Part shown: positions 25,821-33,112 of the stretch, in pieces | Position numbering within the stretch: position 1 is the first letter of the stretch | Layout of the letters: each line of letters opens with the position of its first letter | Assembly (NCBI GenBank): GCA_018821925.1 | Contig: JAHJLF010000007.1 | Location: forward strand, 1 to 33,224 | From: Candidatus Edwardsbacteria bacterium | Lineage (GTDB): Bacteria > Edwardsbacteria > AC1 > EtOH8 | DNA: 33,224 bases | Reading direction: 5' to 3' | Translations under genes and position numbers: made by a program | Notes under the pieces: model-generated | The model's input: only the letters and a program-made list of their open reading frames with translations | Databases searched by the model: none | What the model was told of the DNA's origin: nothing

Positions 25821-27032
25821 TCAGTGTAAACGCATGGCCCGGGCAGGTTGAATCTTAGATGCCATCCTCGCCGGAAATATGCAGACCAGCAGGGCCGAGA
25901 AAAAGACCAGCAGGGTGGGGATGTAAATGCTCGGGGCGTTGATCTCGGATTTCATGGTGTCCATCACTATGCCACCCACCTCGGTGGGAGGGATATTAAA
26001 TCCGTAGATAGAGAAAATATAGTTGACCAGAAGCCCTAACAGGCTGCCTATAACAAGACTGATTGCGGCCATGGCCATTACCTCTATCACCACCATCCGG
26101 AATATCTGCGATGGCCGGGTTCCCAGGGCTTTTAAGACCCCGTATTCCCTGGTGCGCTCCAGCACCGCCATCAGCACGGTGTTCAGTACGCCGATAGCCA
26201 CTATCAGCATGATGATGAAGTGAAATACGACGTTGCCTTGCTTGTCGGCCTGCATGCTCCGGTAGAAGGTCTTGGCCACCACCTGCCATGGCTCGACGTC
26301 CAGACCCATCCCCGAAAGCTCTTGTGATAACCGGCGTGTTATCCCCGGCACTTTTTTGATGTTGGAAACATTGATGCTGATCTGGTGGACCCGGCCCTCC
26401 AGGACCATCAGCTCCTGGGCATCGGCCAGGTGCAGGTAGAAGGACATCCGATCTTTATAATCGTCTCCGCTCTCCATGATCCCGCAGACGGTGTAGATAT
26501 CGTTGGCGATGGAGCCATCGGCAGCCTGGGAGACTATCACTATCTGACTGTCCAGATCAGCTTTGAGGCTTTGTGCCAGGCCCTTGCCTATCACCGCAAA
26601 ATGACCGGGCTGCTCCGGGAATAATATTCCCTGTTTGATCTTTTTGTCAAAATGGGTGGTGGCCGTCTCCCGTCGGGGGTCGATCCCGATCATCTGCACA
26701 GCGCTGCTCTTGTCGTTCAGCGAGGCCAGCCCCGGAGCGAATAACTGCGGTGCCCAGGATTCCACCCCTCTGACGGTCTCTATCTTATTGCCTACGTCCT
26801 GATAGCCGTCTATGGTCTTGTAAAGCGACGGCTTGTCCAGGTAGTCGCCTTTGTGAATCTGGATGTGGCCGGTCTGGGTGCGGGTAAAGACGTCTATCAG
26901 GTGGTTGTAGGAGCCGTCGGCGATGCCGATGCTCAGGGAGGCCAGGGTAAAACCGCCCACCATGGTCAGCACCGTAAAAACCGTGCGCCGTTTTTGACGG
27001 AAAATATTTCTTAGGGCCAATTTAAGTATCAT
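25821..27032 (-). CDS. FtsX/MacB-type ABC transporter permease (first)
   Basis: The 403-residue permease has an N-terminal helix after LALRNIFRQKRRT (about 15-40) and a periplasmic MacB_PCD-like domain (about 42-265) with GIDPRRETA. Three C-terminal helices follow (about 270-295, 315-345 and 365-390), with TREYGVLKALGTRPSQIF between helices and IQPARAMR at the end. It is paralogous to the next permease in the operon. Together with the ATPase, the upstream LolA-like protein and the downstream barrel, it suggests movement of a lipoprotein or lipid from the inner to the outer membrane. Confidence 0.93.
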   Translation of the reverse strand: MILKLALRNIFRQKRRTVFTVLTMVGGFTLASLSIGIADGSYNHLIDVFTRTQTGHIQIHKGDYLDKPSLYKTIDGYQDVGNKIETVRGVESWAPQLFAPGLASLNDKSSAVQMIGIDPRRETATTHFDKKIKQGILFPEQPGHFAVIGKGLAQSLKADLDSQIVIVSQAADGSIANDIYTVCGIMESGDDYKDRMSFYLHLADAQELMVLEGRVHQISINVSNIKKVPGITRRLSQELSGMGLDVEPWQVVAKTFYRSMQADKQGNVVFHFIIMLIVAIGVLNTVLMAVLERTREYGVLKALGTRPSQIFRMVVIEVMAMAAISLVIGSLLGLLVNYIFSIYGFNIPPTEVGGIVMDTMKSEINAPSIYIPTLLVFFSALLVCIFPARMASKIQPARAMRLH

Positions 27033-27051
27033 AATAGAATGTTGTTTACTA

Positions 27052-27804
27052 TTACCGGCCTTTTTTCAGATTGCGCAGGGAAAATATACCCTCTTTCAGG
27101 GGGATGTCAAAATCGGTCTTCAGGTAACGGATGACCGTCCGGTTGCCTTCCTTGGTCTGGGATATCAGCTCCATAACTGTCGGGATGGTCTTGCCGCCCA
27201 TTACCTTGATCTCTTTGAATTCCATCAGCCGCATCATTCGGCCCTTCTCGTCGTAATATTCCTGCCGGACCGGCAGGTAATCCTTCTCCCTGACAGTCAA
27301 TATAATCTTGCCCCAGACTACGGCAGCGTTCTCTTTGGGGATCATCTCCAGGCTGAGCATCCCCGGCTCCGGCTCCGCCGGAGTGATCATCGTATAGGTA
27401 TAATCGTCCAGCATCGATGACTCGCGCACCAGGTCGTCGTTGTTGAAGTCTGAGCCCATCCAGGAGCCCATCATCATTGAGGGCGGCACCTTGATCACCT
27501 TGGCGGTCTGGGGCAGGTAGTTCCACATCTCGTTCTTGATGCGCAGGGTGGCGGTACCGCTTTCCTTCTTGGGAGAGTTGATAAGGATGAAAGTCTTGTC
27601 GGTGCCCTTGGTCCATGCCTCCAGCGAAAGGGTCCGCTGCCAGTGTGGGGTGCTGATCTCCATTTCCATCTGAGCGTAACTGCTGTTGCTACGGTATAAT
27701 TGATCCACCTTTTTGATGATCTCCCGGGCCCGGTCCTCCGGCTGGCCATTTAGGCGGCCCAGGGTCAGCAGCATCAGGACAAATGCCAATAATGTTCTTT
27801 TCAT
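27052..27804 (-). CDS. Outer membrane lipoprotein-sorting protein (LolA-like)
   Basis: The 250-residue product has a signal peptide (about 1-20, ending RLNG) and the LolA-like fold of the outer membrane lipoprotein-sorting family (Pfam PF17131 type). Motifs are NEMWNYLPQTAKVIKVPPSM, then GSWMGSDFNNDDLVRESSML, then VREKDYLPVRQEYYD. Proteins of this fold carry lipids or lipoproteins across the periplasm. It is the first gene of a five-gene operon whose other members form an ABC transporter and an outer-membrane barrel, so it is probably the periplasmic carrier. A GGGAGAT SD lies 7 bases upstream of the ATG and a good promoter lies at 27872-27900. Confidence 0.92.
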   Translation of the reverse strand: MKRTLLAFVLMLLTLGRLNGQPEDRAREIIKKVDQLYRSNSSYAQMEMEISTPHWQRTLSLEAWTKGTDKTFILINSPKKESGTATLRIKNEMWNYLPQTAKVIKVPPSMMMGSWMGSDFNNDDLVRESSMLDDYTYTMITPAEPEPGMLSLEMIPKENAAVVWGKIILTVREKDYLPVRQEYYDEKGRMMRLMEFKEIKVMGGKTIPTVMELISQTKEGNRTVIRYLKTDFDIPLKEGIFSLRNLKKGR

Positions 27805-27871
27805 GTTATTATCTCCCGTCGGATGGTTTGGATTCGCAACCCTGTTAATAATCGCCGGAACGATTGGTTAA

Positions 27872-27900
27872 ATGATATCAATAAAAGGATATATTTTCAA
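27872..27900 (-). promoter_or_regulatory. Promoter of the LolA-like/ABC/barrel operon
   Basis: On the minus strand TTGAAA (27900-27895) is followed after 17 bases by TATCAT (27877-27872). Each box matches 5 of 6 consensus bases. The start codon is 67 bases further on. Confidence 0.7.
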
Positions 27901-27931
27901 TACCGTTGATCGATTAAAAAAATATTAATTA

Positions 27932-27961
27932 TTGACACCATTGATGGTATAATGATATCTT
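27932..27961 (+). promoter_or_regulatory. Candidate promoter for the YigZ/TatD/rsmA/UbiA genes
   Basis: A perfect TTGACA (27932-27937) is followed after 18 bases by TATCTT (27956-27961). A perfect TATAAT (27948-27953) also occurs, but only 10 bases after the TTGACA, so which -10 is used is unclear. The region lies divergently opposite the LolA-operon promoter. Confidence 0.5.
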
Positions 27962-27988
27962 ATTAGGTATTAACGCCGCTATGCAAAC

Positions 27989-28378
27989 ATGAAGATTATT
28001 CAAGGCTTAAAGCAGATAAATCCTTTTATAGTGGACCGAAGATCCAAGTACGCGGTCACTTCTTTTCCGGTCCTTTCGGAGGATGATTTTAAGGAAAAGA
28101 TTAAGCTTCTATTGAAAGACAAGAAATTCCGTCAGGCCGATCACAACATCGTTGCTTACCGGATAAAAACCGGCGACGGAAGAATTCTTGAATATAAAAA
28201 CGACGGCTATAATTCCCCGTCAAAGGAGACCGGGGCCGGGGTGATGATGCTGGAGATCATGCGGAAGAGAAAGGCGGAGAACCTCTGCTTGGTGGTCACC
28301 CGCTGGTACGGCGGTGTGCACCTGGGAGCAGACCGGTTCAAGCACGTAAGGGATGCGACAATTGAAATATTAAAATGA
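27989..28378 (+). CDS. YigZ/IMPACT family protein (UPF0029), short form
   Basis: The 129-residue product is the UPF0029 domain, ending in the signature LVVTRWYGGVHLGADRFKHV. Family members (YigZ, the N-terminal domain of eukaryotic IMPACT) are linked to translation and stress, but no reaction is established. Bacterial YigZ usually has about 200 residues with a C-terminal DUF1949 domain; that domain is absent here. The ATG at 27989 has no SD. The next gene starts 6 bases after its stop. Confidence 0.88.
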   Translation: MKIIQGLKQINPFIVDRRSKYAVTSFPVLSEDDFKEKIKLLLKDKKFRQADHNIVAYRIKTGDGRILEYKNDGYNSPSKETGAGVMMLEIMRKRKAENLCLVVTRWYGGVHLGADRFKHVRDATIEILK

Positions 28379-28384
28379 GATTTG

Positions 28385-29770
28385 ATGAACGAGCCTGATA
28401 AAACAAAAATCATTGACACCCACGCCCACCTGACCAAGAGCGACTACAAAAACGACCGGGATCAGGTCATCAAAAGAGCGCAGGATGCCGGCGTGGAGTA
28501 TATAATCAACGTCGGCTACGATCTGAAGACCAGCCGGGCCTCGGTGGAGCTGGCCGAGAAGCACGACTGTTGCTATGCCGCGGTGGGCATCCATCCCCAT
28601 GATGCCAAAACTCTTGATGAAAAAACCTTCAAAGAACTGGAAGTTTTGGCTAAAAATCCCAAGGTAGTGGCCATCGGCGAGATGGGCTTGGATTTCCACC
28701 GGAACCTGTCCCCCAAAGAAATCCAGGTCGAAGCTTTCAAAAAACAGTTGGCCTGGGCGGAAACGCTTAACCTGCCGGTGGTGGTTCACGACCGCGACGC
28801 CCATCAAGAAGTGATGGACATTTTAAAAGAGCATCCTGGTCTCAAAATTGTCCTTCATTGTTTTGCCGGGGATGTCGAAATGGCCAAAGAGTCCAAGCGG
28901 CGGGGCTATTTGCTGTCGGCAGGCGGGCCGATTACTTTCAAGAATTCCAAGCATCTTCCCGAAGTGCTTAAAACAGTGGAACTGGAGAGCCTGATGCTGG
29001 AGACAGACTGTCCCTACCTGGCTCCGGAGCCGCACCGCGGCCAGCGCAACGAGCCGGCTTATCTGGAGATCATTGCCAGGAAAGTGGCGGAGATCCTTTC
29101 GCCACTGACTTATGATGACGTCTGCCGGGTTACCACCCTGAATGCCAAAAAGTTCTTCAACATCGGAAGAATAGACCCGGCCAAGATCGCATATCAGATA
29201 AGAGATTCACTCTACCTGAACATCACAAATCGCTGCACCAATTCCTGCCTGTTCTGCATCCGACAGAAGACAGACTTTATCAAGGGGCACAACCTTAGGC
29301 TGGAGCGGGAGCCGGATTTCCAGGAGGTAGTTGATGCCATCGGCGATCCATCAAAATATCGGGAGGTGGTCTTCTGCGGCTACGGCGAGCCGCTGCTGCG
29401 CCTGGATCTGGTCAAGCAAGTGGCCGGCTGGCTTAAAAGCAAAAAGACCCATGTGCGGATCAACACCAACGGACAAGGCAACCTGATCGCCGGGCGTGAT
29501 ATAATTCCCGAATTAAAAGGCCTGATAGACGAAGTCTCCATCAGCCTCAATGCCGGAGATCAGGAGACCTACGACAGGATCTGCCCCAGCCGGTTCTCCG
29601 ACAAGGCCTTTGCAGCGTTGCTGGACTTTGCCAAGGGCTGCCGGTCGGCGGGAATAAAAACAACCGTAACGGTAATGGATATGCCGGGAGTTGATATAGA
29701 GAAGGCAAAGCAGACGGCCAAGGAGCTGGGGGTAAATATTCGCATCAGGCATTACGATGTGGTGGGATAG
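28385..29770 (+). CDS. TatD-family metal-dependent hydrolase fused to a TatD-linked radical SAM domain
   Basis: The 461-residue protein has two enzymes in one chain. Residues 1-265 are a TatD-type nuclease: DTHAHL (11-16), VGIHPHD, GEMGLDFHR, VVHDRDAH, LHCFAG and ETDCPYLAPE supply the metal ligands. Residues 270-461 are a small radical SAM domain with the cluster motif CTNSCLFC (C284, C288, C291), GYGEPLLR and INTNGQG. This corresponds to the TatD-linked rSAM family (TIGR04038 type), found fused to or next to tatD; its substrate is unknown. It follows the YigZ gene by 6 bases and precedes rsmA by 3, so they are co-transcribed. I chose the ATG at 28385 over the adjacent upstream TTG. Confidence 0.95.
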   Translation: MNEPDKTKIIDTHAHLTKSDYKNDRDQVIKRAQDAGVEYIINVGYDLKTSRASVELAEKHDCCYAAVGIHPHDAKTLDEKTFKELEVLAKNPKVVAIGEMGLDFHRNLSPKEIQVEAFKKQLAWAETLNLPVVVHDRDAHQEVMDILKEHPGLKIVLHCFAGDVEMAKESKRRGYLLSAGGPITFKNSKHLPEVLKTVELESLMLETDCPYLAPEPHRGQRNEPAYLEIIARKVAEILSPLTYDDVCRVTTLNAKKFFNIGRIDPAKIAYQIRDSLYLNITNRCTNSCLFCIRQKTDFIKGHNLRLEREPDFQEVVDAIGDPSKYREVVFCGYGEPLLRLDLVKQVAGWLKSKKTHVRINTNGQGNLIAGRDIIPELKGLIDEVSISLNAGDQETYDRICPSRFSDKAFAALLDFAKGCRSAGIKTTVTVMDMPGVDIEKAKQTAKELGVNIRIRHYDVVG

Positions 29771-29773
29771 CCA

Positions 29774-30592
29774 ATGGAAAACCTGATATTTAAAAAAAGT
29801 TTAGCTCCCAAGAAAAAATACGGACAGAATTTTCTCACCTCCCCGGCGGTGGCCGAGAAGATCGTAACCGCTGCCGAACTTAAATCAACAGACACGGTGC
29901 TGGAGATCGGGCCAGGCAAGGGTGTGCTGACATCACTGATGACCGACCGGTGTCGAAAAATATGGGCGGTGGAGATAGATCCCCGGCTGGTAGAAACCCT
30001 GTCAGCAATGTTCGGGCAAAGCGAAAAAATCAAGATTGTCAATCAGGATATTCTGCAATATGATCTTGATGAAATCATAAAAGAATCCGGCAGGTCATTC
30101 AAGGTAGTGGCCAACCTGCCTTATAATATAACGGTTCCCATTCTGGAAAAACTGATAGAGAGTCGCCAGCGTATTGCCAGCATAATAGTGATGGTCCAGA
30201 AGGAGATGGCCGACCGCCTATCAGCCAAGCCCGGCAGCAAGGATTACGGCTCGCTATCGATATTCATTCAATATCACTTAACGGTAGAAAAATTATTCAA
30301 CGTATTGCCCGGCTCATTTTTTCCTAAGCCCAAGATAACGTCATCGGTGATAAAATTAACGCCGCATAAAATGCCGCCGGTAATCCTGGAAGAGGAAGGA
30401 GATTTTTTCGATTTCGTGCGGCTATGTTTTTCCCAGAGGAGAAAGATGCTACGCTCAGTGCTTAAACAGCATAATAAATGGGAGGAGGAGATTAGCAATC
30501 GGATATCGGCCGAAATGGATCTTACCCGGCGGGCGGAGACCCTGAACCTGAATGAATTCGTCAAGTTGTATAATATTTTAAAGGCGGACTAG
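29774..30592 (+). CDS. rsmA: 16S rRNA dimethyladenosine transferase RsmA (KsgA)
   Basis: RsmA dimethylates A1518 and A1519 in helix 45 of 16S rRNA late in 30S assembly. The 272-residue product has KKKYGQNFLTSPAVAEKIV at the start, the SAM-binding LEIGPGKGVLTSLM, the acidic VEIDPRLVE, the catalytic NLPYNI motif, and the C-terminal FFPKPKITSSVIKL. Length is normal. It starts 3 bases after the TatD-rSAM stop and ends 2 bases before the UbiA gene, so it is inside a tight operon. Pairing of tatD with rsmA is common in bacteria. Confidence 0.97.
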   Translation: MENLIFKKSLAPKKKYGQNFLTSPAVAEKIVTAAELKSTDTVLEIGPGKGVLTSLMTDRCRKIWAVEIDPRLVETLSAMFGQSEKIKIVNQDILQYDLDEIIKESGRSFKVVANLPYNITVPILEKLIESRQRIASIIVMVQKEMADRLSAKPGSKDYGSLSIFIQYHLTVEKLFNVLPGSFFPKPKITSSVIKLTPHKMPPVILEEEGDFFDFVRLCFSQRRKMLRSVLKQHNKWEEEISNRISAEMDLTRRAETLNLNEFVKLYNILKAD

Positions 30593-30594
30593 CG

Positions 30595-31464
30595 ATGATA
30601 AAAAATATCTTCATTTCAATGCGGCCCAGACAGTGGACAAAAAACCTGATAATATTCGCCGGCCTGATATTTTCCCAGAATTTAGGCCATCCGCTGCTGC
30701 TGGCCAAAACCATCATCGCCGTTGTCCTGTTCTGCGCCATTTCCGGAGCTGTCTATATTATTAATGATATTCTGGATTACAAATCCGATCAATTGCATCC
30801 GGTAAAAAAACAAAGGCCCATTGCCAGCGGCGCCCTGCCCCGGTCAGCCGCTTTGGCAGCAGCGGTGATACTGGGCTTTGCCGGATGCGCAATAGCGTTT
30901 TTGATAAACCTGCCGTTCGGTATGGTGGCGCTCTCCTATCTGCTGTTGATGCTGGGCTACAGCCTGTGGCTCAAGCGTCTGGTGATAATAGATGTATTCG
31001 TGATTGCGGCGGGATTCGTCATGAGGGCGGCGGCCGGTGCTGAGGCTGTCAGTGTGCCTATCTCCGACTGGCTGCTGATCTGCGTGATATTGTTGTCGCT
31101 GTTCCTGGCCCTGGCCAAGAGAAGGCAGGAGATGAAAACCATGGAAAATGAAGCTGTCGTCCATCGTCAGACCCTTTCCGATTACAGCGACAAACTGCTG
31201 GACCAGATGATCGCCGTGGTTACTGCTGCGGTGGTCGTCAGCTACAGCCTTTACACCATGTGGCCGGAGACGGTGGAAAAATTCGGGACCAGTAATTTGA
31301 AATTCACCATACCTATCGTGCTGTACGGCATATTCAGATACCTCTACCTTATCTACCGGAAAAACCAGGGCGAACAGCCGGAGACGGTGCTTTTGACCGA
31401 CCGCTGGCTGCTGTCCAGCTTGGTGGTGTATGTCCTGGCGGTGTGGCTGATAATCTACCAATAA
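30595..31464 (+). CDS. UbiA-type prenyltransferase (decaprenyl-phosphate phosphoribosyltransferase-like)
   Basis: The 289-residue integral membrane protein has seven to nine predicted helices. It has both UbiA Asp-rich motifs: NDILDYKSDQLHPVKKQRPI (57-76) and the second around YSLWLKRLVIIDVFVIAAGF. The N-terminal MRPRQWTKNLIIFAGLIFS is typical of the Rv3806c-like branch that transfers phosphoribose to decaprenyl phosphate for cell-envelope sugar donors; the substrate here is an inference. It is the last gene of the operon starting at 27989 and is followed by a bidirectional terminator. A downstream polysaccharide deacetylase hints at envelope glycan work nearby. Confidence 0.9.
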   Translation: MIKNIFISMRPRQWTKNLIIFAGLIFSQNLGHPLLLAKTIIAVVLFCAISGAVYIINDILDYKSDQLHPVKKQRPIASGALPRSAALAAAVILGFAGCAIAFLINLPFGMVALSYLLLMLGYSLWLKRLVIIDVFVIAAGFVMRAAAGAEAVSVPISDWLLICVILLSLFLALAKRRQEMKTMENEAVVHRQTLSDYSDKLLDQMIAVVTAAVVVSYSLYTMWPETVEKFGTSNLKFTIPIVLYGIFRYLYLIYRKNQGEQPETVLLTDRWLLSSLVVYVLAVWLIIYQ

Positions 31465-31467
31465 AAA

Positions 31468-31491
31468 AGGCCCCCTGTTATTAGGGGGCCT
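31468..31491. terminator. Bidirectional Rho-independent terminator (UbiA gene / rpsU)
   Basis: AGGCCCCCT (31468-31476) pairs perfectly with AGGGGGCCT (31483-31491) with a 6-base loop. On the minus strand it is followed by six Ts, making a strong terminator for rpsU. On the plus strand ATTATTT follows, giving a weaker one for the UbiA gene. Confidence 0.92.
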
Positions 31492-31507
31492 ATTATTTCA
31501 ATGATAT

Positions 31508-31690
31508 TTAAATTCCGATCTTGGCTTTTCTGGTTCTGGCCTTGGCTGATTTCAGCCTTTTGCGAATGCTGGGTTTCATGAAATACTCGCCTTTGCGGAT
31601 ATCGGCCAGCAAACCTTCCTTGATACACTTGCGCTTAAAGGTTCTTAAAGCTTTATCGAATGAATCATTGCTTTCAACGGTTACCTTCGT
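31508..31690 (-). CDS. rpsU: Small ribosomal subunit protein bS21, probable ACG start codon
   Basis: bS21 binds the 30S subunit near the 3' end of 16S rRNA. The 60-residue product (KVTVESNDSFDKALRTFKRK, then EYFMKPSIRKRLKSA, with a basic tail) aligns with bS21 from its first residues. The codon at the expected initiator position, 31690-31688, is ACG. There is an in-frame TGA three codons upstream, and the first in-frame ATG lies far inside the gene (the M of EYFMKP). A 9-base SD (GGAGGTGAT) stands 5 bases upstream. So ACG is the only reasonable start unless the base is an error. It has its own promoter (31760-31788) and a strong terminator. In enterobacteria rpsU precedes dnaG-rpoD; here it is 15 kb from them. 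Confidence 0.93.
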   Translation of the reverse strand, partial: TKVTVESNDSFDKALRTFKRKCIKEGLLADIRKGEYFMKPSIRKRLKSAKARTRKAKIGI

Positions 31691-31695
31691 ATTAA

Positions 31696-31704
31696 ATCAC
31701 CTCC
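31696..31704 (-). promoter_or_regulatory. Extended SD of rpsU
   Basis: GGAGGTGAT on the minus strand is complementary to nine bases of the 16S rRNA 3' end. It is 5 bases before the ACG start. AATC and GATT flank it and could form a weak 4-bp hairpin with the SD in the loop. Most genes in this window have little or no SD, so this one stands out. Confidence 0.85.
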
Positions 31705-31759
31705 GATTCTCAATAATGAAAGCAAGTAAGAGTATGTGTTGCTTTTAATTTAGATTTGT

Positions 31760-31788
31760 AATATACAACATTTTAAGCGTTTTGTCAA
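31760..31788 (-). promoter_or_regulatory. Promoter of rpsU
   Basis: TTGACA (31788-31783) and TATATT (31765-31760) are separated by 17 bases on the minus strand. The sequence just before and through the -10, ATGTTGTATATT, is identical to that of the promoter at 33113-33140. The predicted 5' leader is about 60 bases. The rest of 31789-31898 holds no further feature I can support. Confidence 0.8.
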
Positions 31789-31898
31789 GTTTTATTTTAT
31801 TCGCCTAACGCCAAGCGGTGCATGCGCATAGAGACAAAAGGTGTTTTAGCGAGCTTTTAATATTTGAAATTTTAACCTAAAACTCATTAATATGCATT

Positions 31899-32834
31899 AT
31901 GTATATAGTTATATTCCTAATTATTGTAGCGGTTATATCATGTGGTTTGCTTTTTCTGGGATATTTGGTCTGGCGGTCAAGGTTCGGCAGACCGGCCGGT
32001 AATTATATTCCCATTCTGGCCTATCATAAGGTTGATAAAAAATTCGAACTGGGCGGGACTTGGACCACACCGGGACAATTCCAAAAACATATGGACTATA
32101 TCAAGGCCAAGGGCATAACTCCGGTGACGCTTTCCCGGGCGGTGGAATTGATGAGAAGCGGTGAGAGCAAAAACAAAAAATATGTCTGTCTTACCTTCGA
32201 TGATGCCTATGAGGGATTGTATAATTATGCCTGGCCCATTCTGCAAAAGCACGGATATCCCGCCACCATTTTTGTGGTCACCGATTATGTGGGCAGGGAG
32301 AACGAATGGGATGTCAACTGGGGAGGCCGTAAATTCAGGCATCTCGGGTGGAAGCAGATCATCGAGATGTCTGAAGCCGGCATCGAATTCGGATCCCATA
32401 CCCGCACCCATCAGGACCTTCGCCGGCTTGATGATGATGAGTTGAGGGACGAACTGGTCGGGGCAAAAAATATTTTGGAAAAATATCTGGGGCAAAAAAT
32501 CGGGACGCTGTCCTATCCCTTCGGCCGTTATGATCAGCGGGTAATGGAGGCTGCCGGCGAATACGGCTATGATGCGGCCTGCAGTCTTTCTCCCCAAATG
32601 AAAAATAACCAAATAAATTTTATGGCCCTGCGCCGCAGTGCGGTTTATATCACCGATATAATGTGGGATTATCAGAACAAAATAGTCCAGGAAGGAAGGT
32701 TCTTTTGGCTGCAGGACCTGTGGTGCCGGATGATAAATTTTTGTGCCGGGGGAACAATAATCGCCCAAAGCACAATAAAATTATTTCGCCCCAAAAAAAG
32801 AATTTTCGACGATGACTTTCTCAAAAACCCGTAA
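31899..32834 (+). CDS. Polysaccharide deacetylase (NodB homology, carbohydrate esterase 4)
   Basis: The enzyme is expected to remove acetyl groups from an N-acetylated sugar polymer (peptidoglycan, chitin-like or exopolysaccharide) outside the inner membrane. The 311-residue product has an N-terminal membrane anchor (about 2-24), then the NodB domain. Motifs are CLTFDDAYEG (Asp101, Asp102), GSHTRTHQDL (metal ligands His167 and His171) and LSYPFGRYD. A basic C-terminal tail follows. The Asp-His-His triad is complete, so it should be active; the substrate is unknown. The ATG at 31899 has no SD. It is divergent from rpsU, and the palindrome at 32949 is its likely terminator. Confidence 0.9.
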   Translation: MYIVIFLIIVAVISCGLLFLGYLVWRSRFGRPAGNYIPILAYHKVDKKFELGGTWTTPGQFQKHMDYIKAKGITPVTLSRAVELMRSGESKNKKYVCLTFDDAYEGLYNYAWPILQKHGYPATIFVVTDYVGRENEWDVNWGGRKFRHLGWKQIIEMSEAGIEFGSHTRTHQDLRRLDDDELRDELVGAKNILEKYLGQKIGTLSYPFGRYDQRVMEAAGEYGYDAACSLSPQMKNNQINFMALRRSAVYITDIMWDYQNKIVQEGRFFWLQDLWCRMINFCAGGTIIAQSTIKLFRPKKRIFDDDFLKNP

Positions 32835-32948
32835 GATGCAGCATTTACAATACTTGCGAACTTATTTTAAAACCTAAAAGCACTGAACACATTGATATTA
32901 AAGGGTTTGGCAACTATTATAAAAAAAATCTTATAAAAACATGATTTT

Positions 32949-32989
32949 AATATCCACAACACAATATATTGTGTTGTGGATATTTTTTT
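32949..32989 (+). terminator. Perfect 36-bp palindrome with T tract
   Basis: Positions 32949-32984 form an uninterrupted perfect palindrome (arm AATATCCACAACACAATA) whose end runs into seven Ts (32983-32989). It can act as a Rho-independent terminator for the deacetylase gene, 114 bases after its stop. The centre, ACAATATATTGT, resembles the ACAATATGTTGTAT found in the promoter at 33113-33140, so a protein-binding role is also possible. The region 32835-33224 has no gene longer than a few codons. Confidence 0.75.
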
Positions 32990-33112
32990 ATCTATAATCA
33001 GCTATAAACAATCATAGGTCTTGTAAAGCATTGATTTCAAAGGATTTTTTAAACTTAATAAGAATTCATAAAAATATAACTAAAAATAAATATAATTTTA
33101 CAAAAAATATTC

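Noticed and set aside
31804-31830. GCCTAAC followed by GCCAAGCGGTGC, reminiscent of an integron attC R'' site.
   Set aside because: No matching GTTRRRY site lies at the expected distance and there is no integrase or cassette array in the window.
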